From NCBI GenBank assembly GCA_019638495.1, contig JAHBTQ010000002.1, positions 124,001 through 188,000 of the forward strand: DNA of 64,000 bases, read 5' to 3'. Shown piece after piece: positions 49,172 through 58,009 of the stretch. Both the position numbers and the translations under genes were made by a program. Every line of letters starts with the position of its first letter. Position 1 is the first letter of the stretch. The notes below the pieces were generated by a model, which did no database searches, was not told where the DNA came from, and saw only the letters and a program-made list of their open reading frames with translations. The DNA is from Taibaiella sp. (GTDB lineage Bacteria > Bacteroidota > Bacteroidia > Chitinophagales > Chitinophagaceae).

Positions 49172-51145
49172 ATGTTACGCCTTCTTACCCTCTCGGCGCT
49201 TGGCGCCCTTATTGCTTTGTCTTTTCCCGGCTATGGCCAGTCAGATACTCTTCCCGGACTTGTGCGCAATAGTTACGGAACAGACCATTATGCACTTTCA
49301 GCAGCTATAAGCTTTGACCAGCATGGCGACCGGGCAAAGGCAAAATCAATATACAATTGGGTAACACACAACATCAAGTACGATGTCACGTTCTTGCAGA
49401 AGTTTCCCAAGCCGATTGAAGATAAAGGCATGCAGGCCCTAAAGACAGGACGTGCTGTTTGTGAAGGGTATTCCGAGTTGTTTGTGATGCTTTGTCGCGA
49501 TGCGGGGCTTCAGGCCATAGCCATTGAAGGATACTCAAAGGACTTTCTGTTCAACAATGGCGACAGATTTTACATGCCCCGGCACGAATGGGCAGCGGTG
49601 AAGATAGATGGTAAATGGGAACTGGTAGACGCCACATGGGGCGCTGGTAGTTTATACCAGCACAGAAGCTGGCTGCGCAAGAGCGTTGATAAGGTATTTC
49701 ACATCCACAAAGTGCGCCCCAGGAGCCTCCGTTTCCGCTACCTCTATGACCCGCAATACTTCGCTCAGGATCCCGAACTGTTTCGTCTCAGGCATCTGCC
49801 ATCTGATCCGATATGGCAGCTCACAGACACTTTGATGCCGCTTAGCGTGTTCGAAGCGGGTGCAACAGCTATCACAACTTTCAACGGCATCAGCAAACTA
49901 AAGCAGACCGGGGCAACACTGGACAGCATTGCAGCGATGACAAAACAAGAGAAGATTTATGACTTTGCCGACAGGGCTTATGCGTTTAATAATCGTTACC
50001 CGGTAATACTGGCCATAAAGGACATGTACCATGCTGTAGGTGTTGTAAAGCAGGTTGCTGCTGATAGTGGAGTGTCAAACGTCGATACAATGCTGAAGGT
50101 GGCGACAAATGATCTGAAGCGGTCGCTGGAGCGCATAAAGGATCAACGCAAAATGCTACCCGAGCAGTACAATAATCTGAAACGTAGTAATCGTGCCAAA
50201 AGCACAGATGCAAAACAACAGGTGCGAACGGTGGTTGCAGACGATAAGCGTCTGATTGGGGTTAGTAGCCGGTATATTCAGGTTGCTGAGTCCCGTAAGA
50301 AAAAGGCACTAGGCACATCAAACGACGTTACAGCAGATCGTAAGGCCGTTGCCGCGGCCAATCTTGCCGGGGTTGAAGCAAGTGGGGGGCTAAAGAAGGA
50401 AGGGGCAAGAGAACTGGAAGAACTTCGGGATTCTATTCGTGTGCGGAATTTACATGCAGAAACAGATAGTAGGATTGCTGCTGCAAAGAACCTGAAAGCG
50501 AAACTACTGATATTGTCCAGCACGTCACTTCTAGACTCGTTAATGAAGTCAATAGTAGGGGAGGACTCGATACTGCGCAACGAAGCCATGGAGCGCATGG
50601 GCATGCACGATAGCTATGACGATGAAGTGCAAAAATGGAACACGGTATTCAAGGACCAGAAATACAAGGGAACCGATACACTGATGAAGTATTACCTCCT
50701 TGCCTACGACTCCATTCTGCTCGCCTATGACGATCTCTTTGCGGCTCGCCAGCTTGTTATTGGCAGTTACGACAAAAATATAGCAGCATACCAGCAGTAT
50801 AAGAAGTGGAATGCCGGCTACAGCGGAATAAATGAAGACTTCCTTATTACGCGTGAACATTATTTGGCGGCATGCGATAGTTATGTAGCTGATCTCGCTA
50901 CCTATACCGAATACCTCGATGGGAATATTGGCCTCTTCAACATGCTAAAAAAGATCAGTGAACGCCAGATCAAGATCGTAGGTTATATGGAAAAAGCGGA
51001 GAAGAGCCGTGCCGACATTGAAACAGGGAGCATAGCTCGCAAAAAGGCATTTGATCTAAAGGAGAATGATAAGCTTAAAGCTAACGTGCAAAAGGCGTTG
51101 AAGGAATTGAAGAAAGCGTCGAAATACAAACGTAAAGATGACTAG
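49172..51145 (+). CDS. Secreted transglutaminase-like domain protein with long helical C-terminus
   Basis: 657 aa from ATG 49172 (the GTG at 49169 adds one residue). Signal peptide ends near 'FPGYGQS'. The Transglut_core domain occupies ~25-165 with the catalytic triad Cys98 ('GRAVCEGYSELF'), His139 ('PRHEWAAVKID') and Asp154 ('ELVDATWGAGS'); such domains are often proteases or peptide-modifying enzymes. Residues ~250-657 are charged, largely helical/coiled-coil ('LKANVQKALKELKKASKYK' at the end). No partner is adjacent. Substrate unknown. Confidence 0.85.
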   Translation: MLRLLTLSALGALIALSFPGYGQSDTLPGLVRNSYGTDHYALSAAISFDQHGDRAKAKSIYNWVTHNIKYDVTFLQKFPKPIEDKGMQALKTGRAVCEGYSELFVMLCRDAGLQAIAIEGYSKDFLFNNGDRFYMPRHEWAAVKIDGKWELVDATWGAGSLYQHRSWLRKSVDKVFHIHKVRPRSLRFRYLYDPQYFAQDPELFRLRHLPSDPIWQLTDTLMPLSVFEAGATAITTFNGISKLKQTGATLDSIAAMTKQEKIYDFADRAYAFNNRYPVILAIKDMYHAVGVVKQVAADSGVSNVDTMLKVATNDLKRSLERIKDQRKMLPEQYNNLKRSNRAKSTDAKQQVRTVVADDKRLIGVSSRYIQVAESRKKKALGTSNDVTADRKAVAAANLAGVEASGGLKKEGARELEELRDSIRVRNLHAETDSRIAAAKNLKAKLLILSSTSLLDSLMKSIVGEDSILRNEAMERMGMHDSYDDEVQKWNTVFKDQKYKGTDTLMKYYLLAYDSILLAYDDLFAARQLVIGSYDKNIAAYQQYKKWNAGYSGINEDFLITREHYLAACDSYVADLATYTEYLDGNIGLFNMLKKISERQIKIVGYMEKAEKSRADIETGSIARKKAFDLKENDKLKANVQKALKELKKASKYKRKDD

Positions 51146-51168
51146 CTGTTCCGCTGGTTTGCAATTCT

Positions 51169-51885
51169 CTATAGCGCAAGATAGAAGCCACTCAATAGCT
51201 CGCAGAACTGCGGCGAATAGTTTCCGTCACTGTCTTTTATCACAAGCGTTTCGGGCGTGCTTACCAGGTCGCTTTTCCCTTTCTGGAATATTCCTACCAC
51301 CCGCTTTACCTCGGTTATGGGCGTGTGCTTCACATACAGGCAGCCAGTCTCTATCAGGCCCGCAGTAGTGGCATGCTGCTGCCAAAGCCGGTATTCCACA
51401 TAGGGTAGCAGTACAGAAAAGCGACCCTCCGGCGACAATAGCCTCGCGACTGCCTCAGCTAATTCGTTTTGAGTAAGTGAGATGTCATGCCGTGCACGGT
51501 CTTTTGACTTGCTCCCACTAAGCAGGCTATTTACGAAAAACGGTGGATTGCAAATAATTAGATCGTACTGATGTTGCGGATGAAAATCTTTGATGTCCGT
51601 GTTCACCACATGCAGTCTATCCTTCCATGGCGATGCTTCAAAATTTTCCCCTGCCTGCCTGGCGGCTTCGTGGTCATATTCCACCGCGTCGATTTGCGCA
51701 TTTGGGTGGCGCTGTGCCAGCATCAGCGACAATAACCCGGTACCTGCACCAATGTCCAGTATGCTGACTGTCTTAGCCTCAATGGTTGTCCATGCGCCCT
51801 GTATACAGGCATCTGTGGTCACCTTCATAGCGCACCTTTCCTGTGCTATGGTAAATTGCTTGAAGCGAAACCAGGAATTGCTCAT
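51169..51885 (-). CDS. trmN6: tRNA1(Val) (adenine(37)-N6)-methyltransferase-like
   Basis: 238 aa from ATG 51885, overlapping the tsaD stop (ATGA). SAM-binding 'VSILDIGAGTGLLSLMLAQR' and the N6-adenine motif 'LIICNPPFF' (Asn113-Phe116) characterise the TrmN6/YfiC family; 'FKQFTIAQERCAMKVTTDA' is its conserved start. Modifies A37 in tRNA-Val1 in E. coli. Coupling with tsaD, another A37-modifying enzyme (t6A), is a sensible functional pairing. Confidence 0.87.
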   Translation of the reverse strand: MSNSWFRFKQFTIAQERCAMKVTTDACIQGAWTTIEAKTVSILDIGAGTGLLSLMLAQRHPNAQIDAVEYDHEAARQAGENFEASPWKDRLHVVNTDIKDFHPQHQYDLIICNPPFFVNSLLSGSKSKDRARHDISLTQNELAEAVARLLSPEGRFSVLLPYVEYRLWQQHATTAGLIETGCLYVKHTPITEVKRVVGIFQKGKSDLVSTPETLVIKDSDGNYSPQFCELLSGFYLAL

Positions 51886-52895
51886 GACCACGTAGCCCTC
51901 GCGCTCGGCGTTGCAGAAAGATCAGTAAATAGCCCCTGCTGGTATTTGTAGTAGGCAGTTATGCCTATCATCGCAGCGTTATCTGTGCAGTACTCAAACT
52001 TCGGAATGTATACTTCCCATCCGTTCTTTTTGCCTGCCTCAGCAAGCGCCGTGCGTAGTCCGCTATTTGCAGAAACGCCACCTGCAATGCCCAGGTGCTT
52101 TATCCCGTAATCTGCTGCGGCCTTTTCCAGCTTGGTCATCAGCATACATATTATCGAGTACTGAACAGATGCGCAGATGTCCTTAATGTTATGCTCAACG
52201 AAGTTGGGGTCCTGCTTTTGCTGTGCCTGTAGAAAGTAGAGCACAGAAGTCTTGATGCCACTGAAGCTGAAGGTGTAATCCTTCATTTCCTTCGTTGGAA
52301 ACTTAAACTTAAGCGGGTCGCCCTCCTTGGCATATTTGTCTACCAGCGGCCCTCCCGGATAGGGTAGCCCCAGCATTTTGGCTACTTTGTCAAACGCTTC
52401 ACCTGCCGCATCGTCCATTGTTTCGCCTATCACTTCCATGTCCAGGTGGCTGCGGCATAGTACTATTTGTGTATGGCCACCCGATACGGTAAGGCACATA
52501 AAGGGGAATTCCGGCTTACGCTCTTCTATGAAGTGTGCCAGTACATGTGCCTGCATATGGTGCACAGCTATCAGCGGCAGATTCAGCCCCTGCGCCAGTG
52601 ACTTTGCGAAGCAGGTGCCAACCAGCAGGGATCCGATTAGTCCCGGCGCCTGGGTAAACGCTATTGCAGTAAGTTCACTTTTCTTAACGCCGGAGTCAAC
52701 TAGTGCAGCGTCCACTACCGGTACTATGTTTTCCATATGCGCGCGCGATGCCATTTCCGGCACCACTCCGCCATAGCGGGCATGCATTTTCTGAGTGGCT
52801 ATGTGGTTGCTTAATACGTGGCCGTCCTTTATTATAGCAGCACTTGTTTCGTCACACGAAGACTCAATGGCAAGTATATTAATTGATTGTCCCAT
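51882..52895 (-). CDS. tsaD: tRNA N6-threonylcarbamoyladenosine transferase
   Basis: 337 aa, Kae1/TsaD/YgjD family. Transfers threonylcarbamoyl to A37 of ANN-decoding tRNAs with TsaB and TsaE. 'LAIESSCDETSAAI' (ASKHA ATPase start), 'AVHHMQAHVLAHFIE' with the metal-binding HxxxH, 'VSGGHTQIVL' and 'GGVSANSGLR' are family signatures. Followed by trmN6 with a 4-nt overlap. A TAATTTTG box lies 10 nt upstream. Confidence 0.96.
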   Translation of the reverse strand: MGQSINILAIESSCDETSAAIIKDGHVLSNHIATQKMHARYGGVVPEMASRAHMENIVPVVDAALVDSGVKKSELTAIAFTQAPGLIGSLLVGTCFAKSLAQGLNLPLIAVHHMQAHVLAHFIEERKPEFPFMCLTVSGGHTQIVLCRSHLDMEVIGETMDDAAGEAFDKVAKMLGLPYPGGPLVDKYAKEGDPLKFKFPTKEMKDYTFSFSGIKTSVLYFLQAQQKQDPNFVEHNIKDICASVQYSIICMLMTKLEKAAADYGIKHLGIAGGVSANSGLRTALAEAGKKNGWEVYIPKFEYCTDNAAMIGITAYYKYQQGLFTDLSATPSARATWS

Positions 52896-52905
52896 CAGTA
52901 GGCCG

Positions 52906-52913
52906 CAAAATTA
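52906..52913 (-). promoter_or_regulatory. Predicted -7 box (TAATTTTG) of tsaD
   Basis: Reverse complement TAATTTTG fits TAnnTTTG, 10 nt before the tsaD ATG. Confidence 0.45.
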
Positions 52914-52940
52914 CGGACATCGGGTTAATTACCGCTGACA

Positions 52941-54218
52941 CTAAGCTGGCTTAGCGGTTTCCTTCTCCTTTCTTGTAGGTAGCAATATCAGTCGCAGTGT
53001 CGTATCGTTGGTGAAGTAGCTGATAGCCCAGTTCAGAAAGATGAAGAACTTGTTACGCACGCTCAGTATCAGCATCAGGTGCAGGAACATCCACGTAAAC
53101 CATGCCAGTCGCCCCTGGAAGCTGAAGGAGGGTAGGTCCACCACCGCCTTGTGTTTGCCTATAGTTGCCATTGTGCCGGGCGATTTATACTTAAACGGCG
53201 TCATGGTTTTTCCGTTCAGCAATTTTTTAAAGTTTTTTGCAAGGTTTTTTGCCTGGTTCACAGCTACATTCGCCAGTTGCGGATGCCCTTTCGGGTATGC
53301 TATGGTCTCCATGTAGGCTACATCACCCAGCACAAATATGTTGTTGCTGCCTAACATCAGATTATACTCGTCGGTTTTTATTCTGCCGCCCTTTACTACG
53401 GTCTCGTCGGGTATTCCGTCTGGCACATTCCCTTTTATGCCCGCAGCCCAGATGAGGGTTCTTGTTTTTATTTTGGTGCCATTCTTTAGCGTCAGTGTAT
53501 GCCCATCATAGTCTTCAGCCAGCGTATTCAGCATCAATTCTACACCCAGGTCTTTCAGGTATTGCTGTGATTTGTTTTGAGCCGCGTCACTCATCACCCC
53601 GAGAGTGGTAGGTCCACCTTCCACCAGGCATATTTTCAGTCGTGAAAAGTCCATGTCAGGATAATCTCGTGGCAATACGTATTTCTTCATCTCTGCCAAT
53701 GCTCCTGCCAGTTCCACACCGGTTGGGCCACCACCCGTTATCACAATGGTCATTATTTCCGCTATCTCGTCAGGGCCGGCACTTAGCGCATCTTCGAAGC
53801 TTAACAATATCCGGTTGCGAAGGGTTATGGCTTCATTCGTTGACTTCATTGTAAAGGAATACTTCTCGAAGTTCTTATTGCCAAAGAAGTTGTTTGTGCA
53901 TCCCGTAGCTATTACCAGGTAATCATAAGCAAAGTCACCGTCCGCTGTTCTCACCATATTAGTTAGCCTGTCTATTCTCTCCAATTTCGTTACACGTACA
54001 TGCACATGTTCGGCTCCCTGGAAGACCTTTCTAAGCGGGAAGGAGACGGAGCTGGGTTCAAGGCGGGCTGTAGCTACCTGGTAAAAAAGTGGCTGAAACT
54101 GGTGAAAGTTGAACTGGTCTATGAGTGTAATGTCATAGTCAGTGCCTTTGAGTCTGCGTGCCAATTGCAGACCGGCAAAGCCGGCACCAATGATTACCAG
54201 TTTTTTCCGTTTGCTCAT
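52941..54218 (-). CDS. ndh: Type II NADH dehydrogenase (NDH-2)
   Basis: 425 aa, two-dinucleotide-binding-domain flavoprotein. 'LVIIGAGFAGLQLARRL' binds FAD and 'MTIVITGGGPTGVELAGALA' binds NADH; 'QFNFHQFQPLFYQVATA', 'TLIWAAGIKGN' and 'NIFVLGDVAYM' are typical of Ndh. A C-terminal hydrophobic segment ('LAWFTWMFLHLMLILSV') serves as membrane anchor. Oxidises NADH to reduce quinone without proton pumping. Preceded by a TTG-N18-TACCTTTG promoter. Confidence 0.94.
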   Translation of the reverse strand: MSKRKKLVIIGAGFAGLQLARRLKGTDYDITLIDQFNFHQFQPLFYQVATARLEPSSVSFPLRKVFQGAEHVHVRVTKLERIDRLTNMVRTADGDFAYDYLVIATGCTNNFFGNKNFEKYSFTMKSTNEAITLRNRILLSFEDALSAGPDEIAEIMTIVITGGGPTGVELAGALAEMKKYVLPRDYPDMDFSRLKICLVEGGPTTLGVMSDAAQNKSQQYLKDLGVELMLNTLAEDYDGHTLTLKNGTKIKTRTLIWAAGIKGNVPDGIPDETVVKGGRIKTDEYNLMLGSNNIFVLGDVAYMETIAYPKGHPQLANVAVNQAKNLAKNFKKLLNGKTMTPFKYKSPGTMATIGKHKAVVDLPSFSFQGRLAWFTWMFLHLMLILSVRNKFFIFLNWAISYFTNDTTLRLILLPTRKEKETAKPA

Positions 54219-54237
54219 GGCGCTGTGTTTAGTTACA

Positions 54238-54266
54238 CAAAGGTACCGCCGATCCCTCTGTCACAA
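54238..54266 (-). promoter_or_regulatory. Promoter of ndh (TTG-N18-TACCTTTG)
   Basis: On the minus strand TTG (54266-54264), 18 bp, TACCTTTG (54245-54238), 19 nt before the ATG. Both Bacteroidota elements are present. Confidence 0.62.
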
Positions 54267-54293
54267 TTATAGGTTTCCTCACTGCGCTTATAC

Positions 54294-54323
54294 GAAAAAA
54301 GCCCCCGCAATGCGGAGGCTTTT
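54294..54323 (-). terminator. Intrinsic terminator of the outer-membrane barrel gene
   Basis: Minus strand GCCTCCGC (54319-54312), 3-nt loop, GCGGGGGC (54308-54301) with one G-T wobble, then TTTTTT. The other strand also has TTTT after the stem. Confidence 0.8.
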
Positions 54324-54343
54324 CAGTGTTAGTTTCTTATCGC

Positions 54344-55441
54344 TTATTCAGCACGGCCCTTTGCAGGTGTTACCTTGTTTACGTCATCAACCGGTGCTGT
54401 CCACGCCAGTTTGTTGAAGTATACACGCACACCCAGGGTAAGACCAAAGTTGTTGCTTTTAACGTTCTGTACTTCATTCAGTATAGAGTTATAATTCACG
54501 CCTGTCACTCGGCCGTCTGCATTTTCCACTACTTTGTCAGTAAGACGCAGAGCGTTGTTGTTTGACGTATTTGTAAAAGACTGCGCAGTATAATAAGCCC
54601 CTAACCTTAAGCAGATGTTGCGAACCACCATGTAGTTGATCGCCACTTCTCCGGTGTAGCCCAGCGAACCTGATTTGTACTTAACGGTACCGGTTTTCTG
54701 GTCTGCTTCCAGGTTCAGGCCCACGCTCTTGCCAATGCTGTCGTGGTGAGAGAAAAACGCCCTAACATCACCTGTTGGGAAGTCCTTCAGGTATTCAGCC
54801 TTGGTTATCAGCAGCGACTGGTCGCTGGGAGTAGGGGAGTTGTCATAAACTGGCACTGTACCCTCAAACTTGTATATGGCTTCGTAGTCGAAGTTAGCGT
54901 TTGTATTATAGGTGTTCTTTGCGTACAGATTGTACATGATACCCGCATCTACTGTCAGCGCCAACCTTTCATTGAAATCTTTCTTGTAGCGCAGCAGCAC
55001 AGGAATGTTTATGCTTTGGCTGGTCACTGTTTCCTTAATACCACGTGTAGTAGAAATTACCTGGCGGAAAACAGGATACTTCGCGTCAGACGACCTGAAT
55101 TCAACGTGGAAAGTATCCATGCTCAGGCTGCCTTCCTGCTTATAATAGTCTACTCCCAAACCAACGCCCAGAGAGCGTTTTTGGTTGAAGTAATATCCAA
55201 GGCGCAGATTGTAACCCATTGATTTGCCGCTCTTGAACTTGATGTCGCTTTGCTTCTGATTGAGCGCATCCTGGTAGTTGGTAGAAAATGGAATTGCCTT
55301 CACATTTTGAGTAAGCATCCCACGGTTCACCTGCAGATCTGCAGACAGGCTCCGGAAGTATTCCGTCCGGACTTGTGCAAAAGAACTCTGAGCGCTCGCG
55401 GCTGCTAGTATGGCTACCAAACCTAAAATTCGCTTACTCAT
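54344..55441 (-). CDS. Outer-membrane beta-barrel protein (PorT-like)
   Basis: 365 aa with a signal peptide (MSKRILGLVAILAAASAQSS). Successive amphipathic strands such as 'MGYNLRLGYYFNQKRSLGVG', 'IPVLLRYKKDFNERLALTVD', 'GEVAINYMVVRNICLRLGAY' and the end 'NFGLTLGVRVYFNKLAW' indicate an outer-membrane barrel of the PorT/OMP_b-brl type; residues after 345 form a short tail. Monocistronic, with its own promoter at 55610-55640 and a leader of about 160 nt. Confidence 0.8.
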   Translation of the reverse strand: MSKRILGLVAILAAASAQSSFAQVRTEYFRSLSADLQVNRGMLTQNVKAIPFSTNYQDALNQKQSDIKFKSGKSMGYNLRLGYYFNQKRSLGVGLGVDYYKQEGSLSMDTFHVEFRSSDAKYPVFRQVISTTRGIKETVTSQSINIPVLLRYKKDFNERLALTVDAGIMYNLYAKNTYNTNANFDYEAIYKFEGTVPVYDNSPTPSDQSLLITKAEYLKDFPTGDVRAFFSHHDSIGKSVGLNLEADQKTGTVKYKSGSLGYTGEVAINYMVVRNICLRLGAYYTAQSFTNTSNNNALRLTDKVVENADGRVTGVNYNSILNEVQNVKSNNFGLTLGVRVYFNKLAWTAPVDDVNKVTPAKGRAE

Positions 55442-55667
55442 GTACGTTATTATTTAAGTTTTACGTTAGTTATGAATCCTGGTGTTATTGTTTGTTTTTT
55501 TAACTACCGATAAATACTCGTTAACAAGCTGTGTGTCCAATATGGATAGTTCACGCCAGTTAACGCCTCTTTAACGGCATTAAGCCAAACCGAATATAGT
55601 ATAGCGCAGCAAATTTAACAAAAATAAATTTAGTTCCAAATCACCATTTTCAGAAGAAAATAAAAAA
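55442..55667. other. Gene-free AT-rich leader region
   Basis: This interval, within the 325-bp gap 55442-55766, holds no plausible ORF on either strand. It contains the predicted promoter of the barrel gene and its ~160-nt 5' leader. Apart from these I see nothing. Confidence 0.6.
55610..55640 (-). promoter_or_regulatory. Promoter of the barrel gene (TTTG-N19-TAAATTTG)
   Basis: Minus strand TTTG (55640-55637), 19 bp, TAAATTTG (55617-55610): complete match to both elements at ideal spacing, the best promoter in the window. Predicts a ~160-nt untranslated leader before the ATG at 55441. Confidence 0.72.
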
Positions 55668-55703
55668 ATAATGCACATTTATTTAAAATAAAATGTGCAT
55701 TAT
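55668..55703 (-). terminator. Palindromic terminator-like hairpin after rhodanese gene
   Basis: Perfect 13-bp arms (ATAATGCACATTT and AAATGTGCATTAT) around a 10-nt AT loop. On the minus strand a T-rich tail (TTTTTTATTTT) follows. AT-rich but long; likely ends the rhodanese transcript. The reverse strand also has a T-run a few bases on. Confidence 0.6.
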
Positions 55704-55766
55704 CAGATTTTTTACCTGCAAAGTCCGGCCTGGCTTCATTCATCGCACCGGTTTATCGTTGCGCTA

Positions 55767-56066
55767 TTACAGTTTTTGGAATGCCATTACTCCCCCCGTC
55801 AGGTTCACGAGGTTTGTAAATCCTACTTGTTCCAGTATTAGGCAGGCTTGCATACTGCGGCTTCCCGCTTTACAATGTATTATCAGTTCTTCTTCCTTCA
55901 TATCCTCTATTTCATCAAACTGCATTCCCGCTATTTTGCCCAACGGGATCAGTTTCCCCCCAATATTGAATTCGGCGTATTCAGACGGTTCGCGAACATC
56001 TATAATATTTAGTTTTTCGCCACTATCCATCCTCTCTTTTAGTTCTTGTGCAGATATTTGCTTCAT
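55767..56066 (-). CDS. Single-domain rhodanese-like sulfurtransferase
   Basis: 99 aa, one rhodanese domain. 'NIIDVREPSEYAEFNIGGKL' is the substrate-contact start, and 'LIIHCKAGSRSMQACLIL' contains the active-site Cys65. No signal peptide, so it is cytoplasmic. Carries persulfide sulfur; donor and acceptor unknown. Follows the T9SS cargo gene by 20 bp, possibly the same transcript. Confidence 0.9.
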   Translation of the reverse strand: MKQISAQELKERMDSGEKLNIIDVREPSEYAEFNIGGKLIPLGKIAGMQFDEIEDMKEEELIIHCKAGSRSMQACLILEQVGFTNLVNLTGGVMAFQKL

Positions 56067-56086
56067 ATATAATTGTATAATGTTTT

Positions 56087-57964
56087 CTAAAATTTGGTGA
56101 GTTTCTGTATCGCAACTGTTTCACTGCCATTTGACAGGCGAACAAAATACAGTCCACCTATCAGCCCGGAGATGTCTATTGGTGTTCCTCCTTTCGTCTG
56201 TCCTGATGCTACCGTTTTGCCTGCTACATCTATGATTGAATATTTAATAACAGCATCATGTTCAGCATCAATTGTCAGGGTGCTCGTTGCAGGGTTGGGG
56301 AATATTTGCCATTTCTGTTTCAGATCAGCTATTTCTGTAATGCCTGTTCCTTTTACAGGCAGTCCCAATAGCGGTCGCATCATTATGGCGCCGCTTATTA
56401 GCGACGGAAGCCAGCTTGACAAAACACTGTAATAGGCATGATTTATTCCAATTCGGTTCACATCCAGGCCAAAGTAAAGGCTGTCACTGCCACTTTCCGC
56501 TGGTTGAAAGGTGCCCGCAAAGAATGTTCCGGCGGGTAGAAGCACCGGGTTGGTGAATTTGTATACGCAAAACTTATTAATCGTATCCAGGTACGCTGGC
56601 TCACAAAATTCTTCTGTGTAGAGGACATTGTCGGTAGAGGCACCATATATGCCTTGTAGTGCGGAGTATACTTTTATGTCAAATATCTTATAGCTGGCAA
56701 AGGGTACCTGGCGCCCAAAATAGATTGCCATCCCCTGCATAGTATCGGGCTTATTCAGGTGGTATTCTATGGCTATTTTGCCGGGAAGGGTAGGATAGAG
56801 GTCCAGGTAATAACTCTTCTCCGCGGTTCCGTCGTCATATGCCAGGTAATTGTCGAAAACCACATCTCTTACCACTGTGTCATTTTCTTGAGGGTCCGCA
56901 GTTGAGATTGATTCTATATAGAATTGATTGCGAAAGGTTACTTTATTATACTGCCCCGTTGTGGTAATGGGGATCACAGAGGTGTAGGTAGGGAAGGTAA
57001 GTGTGCTTATTGTGTTTGCCGCAATCGTGCCTGCGGTCACTGTCGGCGACTTCAGCACTGTGCCAAAATTCTGCACCTTCCCTGAGTAGGCATGGTTTGC
57101 CGACTGTGGTGCGGTGTAGTTGTTATGCACTTTGGCTGTCATTTGCGCGGTACGTTCAGAAGACGAAAATCCGAAGAACTGTCTGTAAGGCATAGACGTA
57201 TAGTCATTCAGGAACTGCGACGGAGTGCCTGAAAATGCTATGTCGCTGATTAATGTATCGCTTAGCGTCCGGCCGGCATCCAGTCTTATGTAGTCTACAT
57301 TCCACACCGCATCTGCCCAGTATAGCGCACCTTTATTTACAAACCGGAACTGGAAAAAACTATCGAAGTAAAGCGTATCGCGGATAGGTATCATCACCTG
57401 CTTAAACGGTTGCAGCGATGTGCCCTCCACCGACCATACTTTCACAAACCCGCCAAACTTTGTCCTCAGATACAGCATCAGGGAGTCGCCGGCCAACGGG
57501 TAAAACCCATTGCCCTGTGGCTGATAAAAGAAGCTGAGGTAAATGCTGTCTCCCGGCGAGGTAATATTCAGGCTTAGGTTTATTGGCTGAGATGTGAGCG
57601 AGTCTGCCGGCCTGAAGGAAGTATTGCTGAAGGAGTCATAGGGTATGCCTCGCCAGTCCAGCGCATCAAATGTGGCAACACCGCGGCTCACCGGGTTCAC
57701 ACACATCGTGTTGTTTACGAATACATGGTAGTCCGTCCAGCGGGTGCTGTCCGGGAAAATGCCGTATCCGGTAAAGTCTTCAAAAAACGGGAGTAACAGC
57801 GGTTCGGTAACGGTTGCTGTCGATTTGCTCAGGGGGGCATCTGCCCGGTCATTGAAGAAAAGTGCGCGGTTAAAACGGAGCATGCCTTCCCGCTCCTGTG
57901 CGTTTACGCTCAGGAAGCAGGTAGTTGAAAACAACATGAGGAGCAGGAGCCTTAAAATTTTCAC
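56087..57964 (-). CDS. Secreted T9SS cargo with type A sorting domain
   Basis: 625 aa with signal peptide (MKILRLLLLMLFSTTCFLSV...). The N-terminal half ('LPFFEDFTGYGIFPDSTRW', 'SIYLSFFYQPQGNG', 'DAVWNVDYIRLDAG') resembles the MAM/jelly-roll-like modules found at the start of many Bacteroidota secreted proteins. A middle beta-rich region is followed by the sorting domain 'WQIFPNPATSTLTIDAEH' to 'ETVAIQKLTKF'. Lies between the PASTA gene and rhodanese. The role is unknown; a similar cargo protein beside ddl/PASTA is one I recall in other Bacteroidota. Confidence 0.87.
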   Translation of the reverse strand: MKILRLLLLMLFSTTCFLSVNAQEREGMLRFNRALFFNDRADAPLSKSTATVTEPLLLPFFEDFTGYGIFPDSTRWTDYHVFVNNTMCVNPVSRGVATFDALDWRGIPYDSFSNTSFRPADSLTSQPINLSLNITSPGDSIYLSFFYQPQGNGFYPLAGDSLMLYLRTKFGGFVKVWSVEGTSLQPFKQVMIPIRDTLYFDSFFQFRFVNKGALYWADAVWNVDYIRLDAGRTLSDTLISDIAFSGTPSQFLNDYTSMPYRQFFGFSSSERTAQMTAKVHNNYTAPQSANHAYSGKVQNFGTVLKSPTVTAGTIAANTISTLTFPTYTSVIPITTTGQYNKVTFRNQFYIESISTADPQENDTVVRDVVFDNYLAYDDGTAEKSYYLDLYPTLPGKIAIEYHLNKPDTMQGMAIYFGRQVPFASYKIFDIKVYSALQGIYGASTDNVLYTEEFCEPAYLDTINKFCVYKFTNPVLLPAGTFFAGTFQPAESGSDSLYFGLDVNRIGINHAYYSVLSSWLPSLISGAIMMRPLLGLPVKGTGITEIADLKQKWQIFPNPATSTLTIDAEHDAVIKYSIIDVAGKTVASGQTKGGTPIDISGLIGGLYFVRLSNGSETVAIQKLTKF

Positions 57965-58009
57965 CTCTCTTGCGCTTTTCTTGTTTTAGTTCTTACACAT
58001 AACGCATTA

